Numbered from the stretch's first letter, positions 16,933-26,383 are shown. The stretch: 64,000 nucleotides of DNA from Opacimonas sp014872805 (GCA_014872805.1 WKFN01000007.1:86931-150930); one strand, 5' to 3'. Notes: a model not told the origin generated them from the letters alone. Numbers and translations: made by a program.

Positions 16933-17645
16933 GATGGTCTCACTGATAATAACTCTAGCATTCGCTTGGCTGCGGCTTGCTCTGCTTTACGACGACTGCT
17001 ACCTACCGCCTCAACCGATTCTTGCAGTAATACACTTGTGCAACTCACGGTAAAGGTTTGCTTGTGCTCTGCACCGGTAATATCCACTACATCATATTCA
17101 GGAAGTGGGTGTTTTAACGCTTGCAGATGTTCTTGTAGCTGAGTTTTGGGATCTTTGGGATTAAGCTTGGGATCGAGTGCTTTCAGTCTTGGTTCAAACC
17201 AGTCTAGAAGCATGGCACGACAGGGCTCCATGCCACCATCGAGATAAATGGCGCCGATAATGGCTTCAACCATGTCTTCCAGTATTGACGTGCGGTTTTT
17301 ACCTCCGCTTTTTAACTCTCCACTGCCAAGAGATAGATATTGACCTAAGGATTTTTCACGAGCCACTTCTGCAAGCGTCTCTCCCTTTACAATAGATGAG
17401 CGCATCCGAGTAAGTCGACCTTCGGCTGTTTTGGGGAACGTGTTAAATAGATAATCTGCTATCACCATTCCCAGCACCGCATCGCCCAAAAACTCAAGGC
17501 GTTCGTTATTGGGCTGACCAGCCGATTTATGTCTAAGCGCTTGTTCGAGCAATTGAGGATTATTAAACTCATACCCAATTGTTTTCATTAATATTGTTAG
17601 CGGCTCAATGCCGGGGTTGTTTGCCTTTTGCGGGGCTTTTTTCAT
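16929..17645 (-). CDS. rnc: ribonuclease III
   Basis: A 238-residue double-strand-specific endoribonuclease for rRNA and mRNA processing. The signature NERLEFLGDAVLG is intact, as is the second acidic cluster (EDMVEAIIGAIYLDGG), and a C-terminal dsRNA-binding domain runs from DPKTQLQEHLQ to GSSRRKAEQAAAKRML. The ATG at 17645 overlaps the lepB stop as ATGA. An in-frame opening to 17690 lies inside lepB and is less likely; an internal Met before KTIGYEF would be too short. Confidence 0.97.
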   Translation of the reverse strand: MKKAPQKANNPGIEPLTILMKTIGYEFNNPQLLEQALRHKSAGQPNNERLEFLGDAVLGMVIADYLFNTFPKTAEGRLTRMRSSIVKGETLAEVAREKSLGQYLSLGSGELKSGGKNRTSILEDMVEAIIGAIYLDGGMEPCRAMLLDWFEPRLKALDPKLNPKDPKTQLQEHLQALKHPLPEYDVVDITGAEHKQTFTVSCTSVLLQESVEAVGSSRRKAEQAAAKRMLELLSVRPS

Positions 17646-18544
17646 TGAATACCGCCGATACGGTGAAAACGTACACCCGATGGGATCCATGTAGGTAAGA
17701 TGTCCGCTTCCGTTCGGTCAAAATCAAAACTCATCCAAATGGCGACAGCTTTGCCGACCAGGTGCTCTTCTTTTACAAATCCCCAAAACCGCGAATCGCG
17801 AGAATTATCGCGATTGTCCCCTAAGACAAAATATTCACCTTCTGGAACTACCCATTCATCTAATGCCGTACCAGGTTGGCGATAAAATTGCGCAGGCGAC
17901 GCACTGTAAATTGGATGCTGTAAGATATCATGAGTGCCCTCACCCAGTTGTTCGGTAAAGCGATTGAGCGGGACTAAATTTTGTGAAAACTCTGTATTCT
18001 CTACAGGTTCTAAATCAACCAAGAAAGGTTTTGCGCAATCGTTGCCTGTAGGACATGCCGGTACTACAGTGATTTGCTTTTGACGATAAAAAATGCGATC
18101 TCCTGGCAACCCAACCACTCGCTTAATATAATCTAATCGTGTATCCGGTGGATATTTGAATACCAAAATATCGCCGCGTTTGGGATCATCGATGTCATAA
18201 AACTTGGTTCGTGTAATCGGGTCGCGTAAACCGTAGGTGTATTTTTCAACCAAAATAAAATCGCCTTCCAACAAGGTTGGCATCATTGAACCAGACGGGA
18301 TCTGAAACGGCTCGTACAAAAACGAGCGAAGCACCACAATAAACGCAATGATTGGAAATATTTGATGCGCGGTATCAACGATGTAGGGCAACTCTGGCTC
18401 TTGTTTCAATTCAGAGACCGCAACCCCCATTGCAGATGCCGCCGCCTCACGACGTTTAGGCGCAAAATATAAGTGATCAATAAGCCATATCAGACCCAGA
18501 CCTAGCGCTAAACACGTGAGAAAAATTGAAAACAATTGAGCCAT
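17642..18544 (-). CDS. lepB: signal peptidase I
   Basis: A 300-residue inner-membrane serine protease that removes Sec/Tat signal peptides on the periplasmic side. Two hydrophobic segments (about 5-25 and 62-77) flank a small cytoplasmic loop. The catalytic Ser is in PSGSMMPTL and the general-base Lys in YIKRVVGLPGD, and box E is GDNRDNSRDSRFWGFV. Its start overlaps the lepA stop by one base (TAATG) and its stop overlaps rnc, giving a tightly coupled lepA-lepB-rnc-era operon. Confidence 0.97.
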   Translation of the reverse strand: MAQLFSIFLTCLALGLGLIWLIDHLYFAPKRREAAASAMGVAVSELKQEPELPYIVDTAHQIFPIIAFIVVLRSFLYEPFQIPSGSMMPTLLEGDFILVEKYTYGLRDPITRTKFYDIDDPKRGDILVFKYPPDTRLDYIKRVVGLPGDRIFYRQKQITVVPACPTGNDCAKPFLVDLEPVENTEFSQNLVPLNRFTEQLGEGTHDILQHPIYSASPAQFYRQPGTALDEWVVPEGEYFVLGDNRDNSRDSRFWGFVKEEHLVGKAVAIWMSFDFDRTEADILPTWIPSGVRFHRIGGIQ

Positions 18545-20340
18545 TATTTACCTACCTTGAGAACTGCTAAAAACGCATCCTGTGGTAACTCAACATTCCC
18601 CACTTGTTTCATGCGTTTTTTACCCTCCTTTTGTTTCTGAAGAAGTTTCTTCTTACGACTGACATCACCACCATAACATTTGGCGATAACGTTTTTACGT
18701 AACTGTTTAACCGTGCTACGTGCGATAACATGGTTGCCAATCGCAGCTTGAATCGCAATATCAAACATTTGGCGCGGGATCAGCTCGCGTAATTTTTCGA
18801 CAAGTTCACGTCCGCGGTATTGAGCATTTTCTTTATGCGTTATGACCGCTAGGGCATCAACGCGTTCTCCATTAATTAGTATATCTAGACGACACATATC
18901 CGCGCTTTGGAAATTTTTAAAGTTGTAGTCTAATGAGGCAAATCCACGTGAAGTGGATTTGAGTCGGTCAAAGAAATCCAACACGACTTCTGCCATCGGT
19001 AACTCATAGGTGACAGCAACTTGCTTACCATGATAAGCCATATTAGTCTGTGAGCCCCGTTTCTCGACACATAACGTAATGACATTACCTAAGAATTCTT
19101 GTGGCACCAAAATATTAGCCTCAACAATGGGCTCTCGGATTTCTTCAATATCGTTGATTGGCGGCAACTTAGATGGATTATCAACGTATATGGTCTCACC
19201 TTTTGTGGTAATCACCTCGTACACAACCGTAGGAGCAGTGGTGATCAAATCTAGATCGTATTCACGCTCCAATCGCTCTTGGATAATTTCCATGTGCAAC
19301 ATGCCCAAGAAGCCGATACGGAAGCCAAAACCCAGAGCCGCCGAGCTTTCTGGCTCATAAAAGAGTGATGCATCATTAAGACTGAGTTTAGCCAGTGCAT
19401 CACGAAAATCTTCATATTCGTCAGACGATACAGGGAACAATCCGGCGTATACCTGAGGTTTGACTTTTTTGAATCCTGGTAAGACTTCGCTAGCTGGTTT
19501 GTTCGCTAGCGTGATGGTATCTCCCACCGGCGCTCCGTGAATTTCTTTGATACCGGCAATCACAAAACCCACTTCGCCACTGCGGATAATGCCTGTGTCG
19601 TTTTGTTTTGGCGTAAAAATACCGACCTTATCACAAATATGGGTCTGCCCATTTGACATGATTTGGATCTTGTCTTTGGCTTTTAATTCACCATCAATGA
19701 CACGGACCAAAGATACAACACCCTGATAATTATCAAACCACGAATCAATAATTAACGCTTTTAGTGGCGCGTCAGGATCGCCTTCAGGAGGGGGAATTTT
19801 GGCGACGATATCTTCTAAGACTTCGTCAATGCCAATCCCGGTTTTGGCACTACAACGCACTGCATCGAGTGCATCGATGCCGACAATGTCTTCAATTTCT
19901 TCTGCAACACGCAGGGGATCAGCTTGGGGTAAGTCGATCTTGTTCAGGATTGGCACTACCTCAAGATCCATTTCAATCGCAGTATAGCAGTTGGCCAGCG
20001 TTTGGGCTTCAACGCCCTGTCCGGCGTCAACGACCAACAAGGCGCCTTCACAAGCAGCCAACGAGCGCGATACTTCATAGCTAAAATCGACGTGTCCAGG
20101 CGTATCGATAAAGTTCAATTGATACGTCTCACCATCATTCGCGGTGTAATTTAAGGTCACGCTTTGCGCCTTAATCGTAATACCTCGCTCACGCTCCAAA
20201 TCCATCGAATCGAGTACTTGTGCAGCCATTTCCCGCTCTGATAAGCCACCACAGTGTTGAATCAAACGGTCAGAAAGAGTTGACTTGCCATGGTCAATGT
20301 GGGCAATGATGCTGAAATTACGGATATTTTTATGAAGCAT
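18544..20340 (-). CDS. lepA: elongation factor 4 (LepA)
   Basis: A 598-residue ribosome-dependent GTPase that affects translocation and initiation. G1 AHIDHGKST, the switch region RERGITIKAQSV, DTPGHVDF (G3) and NKIDLPQADP (G4) are present. The LepA-specific C-terminal domain has GGDVSRKKKLLQKQKEGKKRM. It is preceded by a 71-nt gap after rseC with no clear terminator, so read-through from the sigma-E operon is plausible, as in other gammaproteobacteria. Confidence 0.98.
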   Translation of the reverse strand: MLHKNIRNFSIIAHIDHGKSTLSDRLIQHCGGLSEREMAAQVLDSMDLERERGITIKAQSVTLNYTANDGETYQLNFIDTPGHVDFSYEVSRSLAACEGALLVVDAGQGVEAQTLANCYTAIEMDLEVVPILNKIDLPQADPLRVAEEIEDIVGIDALDAVRCSAKTGIGIDEVLEDIVAKIPPPEGDPDAPLKALIIDSWFDNYQGVVSLVRVIDGELKAKDKIQIMSNGQTHICDKVGIFTPKQNDTGIIRSGEVGFVIAGIKEIHGAPVGDTITLANKPASEVLPGFKKVKPQVYAGLFPVSSDEYEDFRDALAKLSLNDASLFYEPESSAALGFGFRIGFLGMLHMEIIQERLEREYDLDLITTAPTVVYEVITTKGETIYVDNPSKLPPINDIEEIREPIVEANILVPQEFLGNVITLCVEKRGSQTNMAYHGKQVAVTYELPMAEVVLDFFDRLKSTSRGFASLDYNFKNFQSADMCRLDILINGERVDALAVITHKENAQYRGRELVEKLRELIPRQMFDIAIQAAIGNHVIARSTVKQLRKNVIAKCYGGDVSRKKKLLQKQKEGKKRMKQVGNVELPQDAFLAVLKVGK

Positions 20341-20411
20341 ATTGTTGTAACAAAACTCAATTTATCAAATTAACGCTATTTTATCGGTTTATAGGGCTAA
20401 AAGCGACAAAA

Positions 20412-20933
20412 TTAGTCTTTTGTTACATTATCTGATAATTGTGAGATAGGGATTTGTGCGCTCTTTTGTACACCTTGTTCAGGTAGAACATGACACAATT
20501 GTGGCGCAAATTTGTCTTCATGTGTTTTGAGATAGACTTTAATCATTCGATACACAAGGAAGGTTGTCATTAAAGCAAAAAAAAGTGTGATTAATTCATC
20601 CCCTAAAATGCTATCAACAAAAACCGTGGGAAGGGCAACGACCACACCAACAAACCATAATAAAGGCAATGTATACACTAAGAAAGAAGCCAACAAAATA
20701 TGTTGTTCACGTATGCCTAACGACACTTTTTGCCCAAGCGAAACCGACTGCTCTGTTGCAAAATACAACACATCCGCTTTAGGTGTAAAATACTCAGCAA
20801 GTGCACTCGTCCCACAAGATGACTTTACGGCGCAAGTGCCACACGTAGTTTTGACTGATGTCTGCACTGCAATTACAGTTTTACCATCAGGGGTCGTGTC
20901 AATCGCCTTGATAATGCCTTGTTCTTCCAACAT
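20412..20933 (-). CDS. rseC: RseC/MucC family inner-membrane protein
   Basis: A 173-residue membrane protein of the sigma-E operon. The N-terminal cytoplasmic part has the cysteine cluster TTCGTCAVKSSCG that typifies RseC (linked in E. coli to SoxR reduction). Two adjacent hydrophobic segments lie at about residues 80-100 and 110-128, and the tail is hydrophilic. It begins immediately after the rseB stop with no gap. The precise role of RseC in the envelope response is not settled. Confidence 0.9.
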   Translation of the reverse strand: MLEEQGIIKAIDTTPDGKTVIAVQTSVKTTCGTCAVKSSCGTSALAEYFTPKADVLYFATEQSVSLGQKVSLGIREQHILLASFLVYTLPLLWFVGVVVALPTVFVDSILGDELITLFFALMTTFLVYRMIKVYLKTHEDKFAPQLCHVLPEQGVQKSAQIPISQLSDNVTKD

Positions 20934-21959
20934 TTAGGGTTTAATCCTAATATACTGCATAATTGTATTTGCCGTCTGTGCAGGGATCTTACCAATCACC
21001 GTCACCTGAACGTTATCCTTCACTCGCGCCAAAAAAGTATCCGATTGGTTGCGTAATAATACATCTTCCTGCGCCACTTCACCTGAAGGTTGTAAATAAA
21101 CGGAAACATCGACTAATCCATCCGAAAGCAACAAATGTTCGACTAGCTCTCCGGTAATGCCCAGACGAGTTACGCGTTTTTGAACTTCTTGCATCCCCAC
21201 TGGAAGTTTGCTGATTGTCCACTGCAAAGTAAAGTTTTTGGACGGGTTAAGATGTTGAACAGGAGGCAACGTGCCTCGATCTACTTGAGCAAAATCTGCA
21301 TGTGCTTCATCGGTTACATTGAGGTGTGTGACCTGAACGAGTTCTAACAACTCCCCTTCTAAGGTAAACGTTGAAAATTTAAGTGGTAGGAAACTCGCCT
21401 CATCTAGCCACAAGGCATAGCTATAACGCGATTTGTCTTTACTCACAATGCGCAATTGATGGGTGCTTAAGCCGGCCACACGGGCACGCCCAACATAGAT
21501 GATATCATACGCTTGAGAGAAAGCTTCGGGAGCATGCAATAGGTTATGTGGCAATAGGCCTTTTAGATATTCTTGAGACAAGGTATATGCAGGCTTGTCT
21601 GCTTCAAAATAACTGACTTGTTTGCCAAACCGAATTATCTGAGCGCCTGGTCCGTTAAGCTCATTGAGTAACTCAACACGCTCACCATCCAGCGTACCCC
21701 GTCGCCACACATAAGGTATCGGCTCACTGCCAGGGCGATACACAATCAAAGACATATCATAGTTAGTTTGCTCCATTGCCCTAACTAACTTTGATAACGC
21801 ATACTCTGCCGTCATGGCTGGCATAGACTCATCCAAAGCGACTTTGCTGGCATCATTAGAATGAGTCTGAGCATGACCTATAAAACTCAAAGATACGATA
21901 GTTAAAAATAAGAAACTCAAATCCAAAAACATGGATTTGAGTTTAAGAGTCTTTTTCAT
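20934..21959 (-). CDS. rseB: sigma-E factor regulatory protein RseB
   Basis: A 341-residue periplasmic protein with an N-terminal signal peptide (hydrophobic LSFLFLTIVSLSFIGHAQ, cleavage near residue 30). RseB binds RseA and protects it from DegS and senses mislocalised lipopolysaccharide and lipoproteins. The MucB/RseB fold is recognisable in ALSKLVRAMEQTNYDMSLI and the C-terminal domain from about residue 230. It lies 21 nt downstream of rseA. Confidence 0.93.
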   Translation of the reverse strand: MKKTLKLKSMFLDLSFLFLTIVSLSFIGHAQTHSNDASKVALDESMPAMTAEYALSKLVRAMEQTNYDMSLIVYRPGSEPIPYVWRRGTLDGERVELLNELNGPGAQIIRFGKQVSYFEADKPAYTLSQEYLKGLLPHNLLHAPEAFSQAYDIIYVGRARVAGLSTHQLRIVSKDKSRYSYALWLDEASFLPLKFSTFTLEGELLELVQVTHLNVTDEAHADFAQVDRGTLPPVQHLNPSKNFTLQWTISKLPVGMQEVQKRVTRLGITGELVEHLLLSDGLVDVSVYLQPSGEVAQEDVLLRNQSDTFLARVKDNVQVTVIGKIPAQTANTIMQYIRIKP

Positions 21960-21980
21960 AAAACCTCAGAATCATTCCAG

Positions 21981-22544
21981 CTATGGTTGCTGCTCAGGCT
22001 CTTCTGTCTCGTCGCTCACAGTATTGCGTTGCAATTGTTGTTTGTGATCAACGAGTAACGCGTTTATTCGTTTCCGTTGCTCAACTACAGCTTGTCTATC
22101 CGGATTTGCAATATTACGAGTTTGCGACAAACTAACCGGTGCAAGCGCACCTTGAGGGCCAGATGTTGGCGCCGTCATAAAGGGTTGCACGTCAGTTTGA
22201 TTGTAGTTTTGCACACCCAGAATCATCACAGCTGCCACGCCAGCTGCCACTGCAAACTGAGAGGATTGTTTGAACAAGGTGACAACGTTGTCTTTTAGCG
22301 TTTTGCGTTTTGAGCGAGGGGCTAAGACCGTTGGCTCATCGTCTAACGCATCAGCAATGCGATCAAGTAAGCTATTATCCGCAACCGTCACGGATTCACC
22401 ACGCATGACATCACCAATAGTGTGATAGCGCTGCCACTTTTTTCGCATCATATCATCAGAGTAAACATCATCTAGTGTCAAGCTATCAGTAGCCTGAATC
22501 TGTCCATCGACCAATGCTGATAACTGTTCTTGCTTATTACTCAT
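21981..22544 (-). CDS. rseA: anti-sigma-E factor RseA
   Basis: A 187-residue single-pass membrane anti-sigma factor. The cytoplasmic N-terminus (EQLSALVDGQ...KKWQRYHTIGDVMRGE) binds sigma-E. The membrane segment is at about residues 96-111 (QFAVAAGVAAVMILGV). The periplasmic tail ends in EEPEQQP and is the DegS and RseB target. It follows rpoE by 15 nt and so is made with its partner. Confidence 0.94.
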   Translation of the reverse strand: MSNKQEQLSALVDGQIQATDSLTLDDVYSDDMMRKKWQRYHTIGDVMRGESVTVADNSLLDRIADALDDEPTVLAPRSKRKTLKDNVVTLFKQSSQFAVAAGVAAVMILGVQNYNQTDVQPFMTAPTSGPQGALAPVSLSQTRNIANPDRQAVVEQRKRINALLVDHKQQLQRNTVSDETEEPEQQP

Positions 22545-22559
22545 AGTTAATCCTATTAA

Positions 22560-23141
22560 TTAAGCATTATTCATCAAAGGCGCAATCACTGCGTCAATTG
22601 CTTCCCTTGCTCTGAAGATCCGCGAGCGCACTGTGCCAACAGGACACTCCATGACACTAGCAATATCTTCATAACTCATTCCTTCCATCTCTCTAAGCGT
22701 AATTGCCATACGCAATTCATCCGGAAGTTTATCAATAGCTTGATACAATTGTTTTTCAATTTCTTTAGTCAATAAACTGTGTTCTGGGGATGAATTCTCA
22801 TGGAGTGCATCAGCACCTTCATAAAACTCAGCTTCCTGGGCATCAACATCGCTAGCAGGTGGCTTGCGTGATTGCGACACCAAATAATTCTTCGCACTGT
22901 TTACCGCTATGCGATATAACCATGTGTAAAACGCACTCTCACCACGAAAATTAGGGAGAGCTCGGTAAGCTTTGATAAAAGCTTCCTGGGTCACATCTGC
23001 TACATCACCAGAATTTTTCACATAACGAGCAACTAAACTACTCACTCGATTTTGGTATTTTAACACCAACAAATTAAAGGCTTTCTTATCGCCTTGTTGC
23101 ACTTTGTCAACAAGTTGTTGGTCAGTCAACTGCTCGCTCAT
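22560..23141 (-). CDS. rpoE: RNA polymerase sigma-E factor
   Basis: A 193-residue group-4 (ECF) sigma factor for envelope stress. Region 2 has YVKNSGDVADVTQEAFIKAY and FYTWLYRIAVNSAKNYL; region 4 has LPDELRMAITLREMEGMSYEDIA and GTVRSRIFRAREAI. It heads the rpoE-rseA-rseB-rseC operon. A sigma-E-like promoter about 55-80 nt upstream suggests autoregulation. Confidence 0.98.
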   Translation of the reverse strand: MSEQLTDQQLVDKVQQGDKKAFNLLVLKYQNRVSSLVARYVKNSGDVADVTQEAFIKAYRALPNFRGESAFYTWLYRIAVNSAKNYLVSQSRKPPASDVDAQEAEFYEGADALHENSSPEHSLLTKEIEKQLYQAIDKLPDELRMAITLREMEGMSYEDIASVMECPVGTVRSRIFRAREAIDAVIAPLMNNA

Positions 23142-23194
23142 TCGAGCCCATACTCCTATAGTTTATGTTACCCAGGCCTCGTCCAAGCACTGTT

Positions 23195-23222
23195 ATGGAC
23201 TAATATATTCACCTTAAGTTCA
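23195..23222 (-). promoter_or_regulatory. putative sigma-E-dependent promoter of rpoE
   Basis: On the minus strand TGAACTT is followed after 16 nt by TCCAT. Spacing and -35 fit the sigma-E consensus (GGAACTT, 16 nt, TCTGA/TCTAA), and the position matches the autoregulated rpoE P2 promoter known in E. coli. The -10 is an imperfect match. Confidence 0.5.
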
Positions 23223-23260
23223 ACAAAAATCACCTTTTTTTGAAAAAAAATCCATAACAC

Positions 23261-23288
23261 TTGCGATTTTGCCGGTTTAATTTACTAT
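23261..23288 (+). promoter_or_regulatory. putative sigma-70 promoter of nadB
   Basis: TTGCGA, 16-nt spacer and TACTAT lie about 40 nt before the nadB start, divergent from the rpoE promoter in the same 187-nt gap. Confidence 0.45.
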
Positions 23289-23328
23289 TGAGCCCTTATT
23301 TTTGATAGGTTTATCGAGGATTTGTTCA

Positions 23329-24945
23329 GTGTCTGTACAACACAATTGCGATGTATTGATCATTGGTAGTGGTGCTGCCGGTTTGAGTTTGGCATTAAGT
23401 GTGGCCGACGCTAGCAATGTGATAGTCTTGAGTAAAGCCGATGTCACCGAAGGCTCAACACGTTATGCGCAAGGCGGAATCGCAGCGGTATTTGACGAAA
23501 AAGACTCTGTAGAATCTCATGTACAAGATACCCTAATTGCCGGAGCTGGCTTATGTGATGAGGAATCTGTGCGTTTCACCGCATCTCGCGCCAAAGAGTC
23601 AATGGAGTGGTTAATTGCCAAAGGCATGCCTTTTGACCGACGTAATGAACCAGGTAAAAACTCTGAGTATCACCTAACCCAAGAAGGTGGTCATTCTCAT
23701 CGACGTATTTTACATGCTGCAGATGCTACCGGCGTTGCCGTACAAGACACCTTAGTTGACGCGGTGGCTCAGCATCCAAACATCCATCTTTTTGAAAAAT
23801 ACAACGCAGTTGATTTGATCATGTCCAAACATCGTGATGCCCATGCCCTCGGTGCCTATGTTTATAATCGCAAAACCAAACATATTGATGTGATCCAAGC
23901 GCGCTTTATTATCTTAGCGACCGGAGGCGCATCAAAAGTATACCAATACACTTCTAATCCAGATGTGGCCAGTGGCGATGGTATTGCAATGGCTTGGCGA
24001 GCGGGATGTCGCGTTGCCAACATGGAGTTTAATCAATTTCATCCGACCTGTTTATATCACCCTGATGCAGGTAATTTTTTGATAACCGAAGCATTGCGTG
24101 GCGAAGGGGCCAAATTAGTTCACCCTGATGGCACCCCATTTATGCACAAATTCGATGAACGAGGAGATTTGGCGCCACGTGATATTGTCGCAAGAGCCAT
24201 CGATTTTGAGATGAAACGTCTCGGTGCAGATTGTATGTATCTCGACATCTCTCATCAATCAGCGGATTTTATTGTTAGCCATTTCCCCAATATCTATCGC
24301 AAGTGTCGCTCTCTTGGGATTGATATAACGCAGCAACCTATTCCTGTTGTACCCGCAGCGCATTACAGCTGCGGCGGGATTGTCACTAACCGCAATGCAC
24401 AAACAGACATAAGCAATGTCTATGCTGTAGGTGAGGTCGCGTATACTGGGTTACATGGTGCAAATAGAATGGCATCAAATTCATTACTTGAATGCATTGT
24501 GTATGCGCGTTCCGCAGCAGAACATATTTTGCCACAGCTAGCCAATGCGCATTACAGTGAAGTTATTCCTTCGTGGGATGAGTCGCGAGTCACTGATTCT
24601 GATGAAGAAGTCATCATCCAACACAACTGGCATGAGTTACGATTGTGTATGTGGGATTATGTTGGCATTGTGCGAACGGACAAACGTCTGCAACGGGCCT
24701 TGCGTCGAATTGAGCTACTGCAACAAGAAATTCATGAATACTATAGCCACTTTCGCATCAGTAATAATTTACTCGAACTGCGTAACCTGGTAACCGTCGC
24801 GCGTTTAATTGTGCTGTGTGCCATGCAACGCAGAGAATCTCGTGGCTTGCACTACAACTTAGATCATCCAGACACGCTAGCTTCGTCATCTCCAACTATA
24901 TTATCTCCATGCGCATTGGCCAAGTCGACTTCGACCACAAAATAA
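23329..24945 (+). CDS. nadB: L-aspartate oxidase
   Basis: A 538-residue FAD enzyme that oxidises aspartate to iminoaspartate for quinolinate and NAD synthesis. FAD-binding GSGAAGLSLAL is near the N-terminus, with STRYAQGGIAAVF, EGGHSHRRILHAADATG, HPTCLYHP, SCGGIVTN and GLHGANRMASNSLLEC following. A GTG at 23329 with GAGGA 8 nt upstream gives the family length (E. coli 540); an upstream TTG at 23302 has no ribosome site. Its last 82 nt overlap the convergent MaoC-like gene. Confidence 0.97.
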   Translation: MSVQHNCDVLIIGSGAAGLSLALSVADASNVIVLSKADVTEGSTRYAQGGIAAVFDEKDSVESHVQDTLIAGAGLCDEESVRFTASRAKESMEWLIAKGMPFDRRNEPGKNSEYHLTQEGGHSHRRILHAADATGVAVQDTLVDAVAQHPNIHLFEKYNAVDLIMSKHRDAHALGAYVYNRKTKHIDVIQARFIILATGGASKVYQYTSNPDVASGDGIAMAWRAGCRVANMEFNQFHPTCLYHPDAGNFLITEALRGEGAKLVHPDGTPFMHKFDERGDLAPRDIVARAIDFEMKRLGADCMYLDISHQSADFIVSHFPNIYRKCRSLGIDITQQPIPVVPAAHYSCGGIVTNRNAQTDISNVYAVGEVAYTGLHGANRMASNSLLECIVYARSAAEHILPQLANAHYSEVIPSWDESRVTDSDEEVIIQHNWHELRLCMWDYVGIVRTDKRLQRALRRIELLQQEIHEYYSHFRISNNLLELRNLVTVARLIVLCAMQRRESRGLHYNLDHPDTLASSSPTILSPCALAKSTSTTK

Positions 24946-25805
24946 GGTCGATGCGTTTGCGTTACCACACCTCCATTAGGTAACCCAACTAAGACAGTCC
25001 GCTGAGTATCTTGCATTTGATGCAAGGTAATTCGACTGGGTAGCGAGATAAAATCCGTAAATTGAACCGAACAATTAATTGGCAGTGTAGGGATCTCTTG
25101 CGACCATGTTTGCGCAATTTCAGACAAAGCTCGAGCCTTGCTCCACATACCGTGAATAATAGGCTGTTTAAAGCCGAACCAACGCGATAACCAAGGATGT
25201 AAATGTATGGGATTGTAATCGCCTGATAGTGTCGCGTATTTCCTTCCCAAATCTGCGGGAAACTCACACATTATTTGCTTATATGCCACAGAATCCGTTT
25301 CAGGAATGACGATTTTTGTTGGAGCATAGGCTGGGATATCATCGCTGTGACAACGGTGTTTCGCTCTGGATAAATAATGTGATTCAAGGTTGAAAATTAC
25401 GTTTTCTGAATGGTCAGTTGCTTGTGTAATGACGGTGAATACCCAGCCTCGTTTTTGGTCCCAAAGTTGCCCAAACTCACACCTAATTGCTAACGTTTCA
25501 TCGCATTTTGGGAGACGTGTGTAATGCATGAAATTACTCATATGCACCAGCCCCATTGGGGCAAAAGGCTGAGCGGGATTAAGGATCAGCGGAGCTTGTG
25601 CTTGCAAAGCGTGCATTGCCAGATACGCGGGATGAAGGTACTCAGATAGTGCTTGGGGCCAGTGAAAAGCATCATGGTATTGCTGTATATGGTCAGCACG
25701 AGTCGTAAGGTTAAGCGTTTCAGAATGATGCGTTTTTGGCAACGTTGGCGCAATGAGTCCTCTAGCGACATCTGGATGGGATTTTTTGAAAAAGTATTTT
25801 AGCAC
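24864..25805 (-). CDS. MaoC-like hot-dog domain protein
   Basis: A 313-residue protein whose C-terminal half contains the MaoC dehydratase signature, YATLSGDYNPIHLHPW followed by GFKQPIIHGMW (about residues 190-222). The N-terminal half (FAPMGLVHMSNFMHY) looks like a second, degenerate hot-dog domain, as in double hot-dog hydratases. An acyl-CoA or acyl-ACP substrate is likely from the family, but which one cannot be said. The start is GTG with AGG 6 nt upstream. It lies 3 nt after the YgfX-like gene, so it appears to be the third gene of the sdhE unit. Confidence 0.75.
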   Translation of the reverse strand: MLKYFFKKSHPDVARGLIAPTLPKTHHSETLNLTTRADHIQQYHDAFHWPQALSEYLHPAYLAMHALQAQAPLILNPAQPFAPMGLVHMSNFMHYTRLPKCDETLAIRCEFGQLWDQKRGWVFTVITQATDHSENVIFNLESHYLSRAKHRCHSDDIPAYAPTKIVIPETDSVAYKQIMCEFPADLGRKYATLSGDYNPIHLHPWLSRWFGFKQPIIHGMWSKARALSEIAQTWSQEIPTLPINCSVQFTDFISLPSRITLHQMQDTQRTVLVGLPNGGVVTQTHRPYFVVEVDLANAHGDNIVGDDEASVSG

Positions 25806-25808
25806 TGC

Positions 25809-26126
25809 TTACCTGTCGTGGTTGGATTGTTTTATTATTTTGGTCAAGCGACGATACGTGCGGTTCGAGCATTGCCATCTAGTCAGGATAATAAAATATT
25901 GCTTGTTTGTTTCAACATCTTCTAATTCGAGCCAAATAATCTCTTGTAGAAAACGGCTTGACCTCATTATACGCACTCTAGCGCCGTGATAGATCAGGTA
26001 AGGTGGTTGCTTGTCCTGCAGAGGATAGCATATGAATAAACGTTCGATGCGGAGAGTGAGGAGAATTGGCCATGCAAACCAAGCACAAGCAATGATGCGT
26101 CGCGGTTCAGGAGCCTCGACGCACAC
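25809..26126 (-). CDS. YgfX-like small membrane-associated protein
   Basis: A 105-residue basic protein with one hydrophobic stretch (IIACAWFAWPILLTL, residues about 11-25). It starts with GTG only 5 nt after the sdhE stop and its C-terminus (YFIILTRWQCSNRTYRRL) recalls the end of E. coli YgfX/CptA, the usual partner gene of sdhE. It is shorter than YgfX (135 residues), with one clear membrane segment rather than two. I assign it mainly on position and on this weak C-terminal likeness; it could be an unrelated small protein. Confidence 0.5.
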   Translation of the reverse strand: MCVEAPEPRRIIACAWFAWPILLTLRIERLFICYPLQDKQPPYLIYHGARVRIMRSSRFLQEIIWLELEDVETNKQYFIILTRWQCSNRTYRRLTKIIKQSNHDR

Positions 26127-26131
26127 GCTGA

Positions 26132-26383
26132 TTAAACTTTAACCCGTGCTAGGATGTGATCAACCATACCAGCAAGTTCTTTGTCTTCACATGTCTGATG
26201 CCCCATAAACCAAGCAAACAAATCTGGATCATCACAAGTAAGCAAACGCTCAAAAACGAGTTTGCCTTCGTCATCTAGATCGGGAAAACCCTGCTCTACA
26301 AATGGTAAAAACAAAACATCGAGTTCCAACATGCCACGACGACAAGCCCATTTGAGTCGGTTGAGTCTTTTTTCAGTAAACAT
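26132..26383 (-). CDS. sdhE: FAD assembly factor SdhE
   Basis: An 83-residue helical protein that promotes covalent flavinylation of succinate dehydrogenase and fumarate reductase. The RGMLELD motif (residues 16-22) is the conserved RGxxE FAD-attachment signature, and LLTCDDPDLFAWFMGH matches the family. It is divergent from ygfZ with 150 nt between them, the same arrangement as in E. coli. Confidence 0.93.
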   Translation of the reverse strand: MFTEKRLNRLKWACRRGMLELDVLFLPFVEQGFPDLDDEGKLVFERLLTCDDPDLFAWFMGHQTCEDKELAGMVDHILARVKV

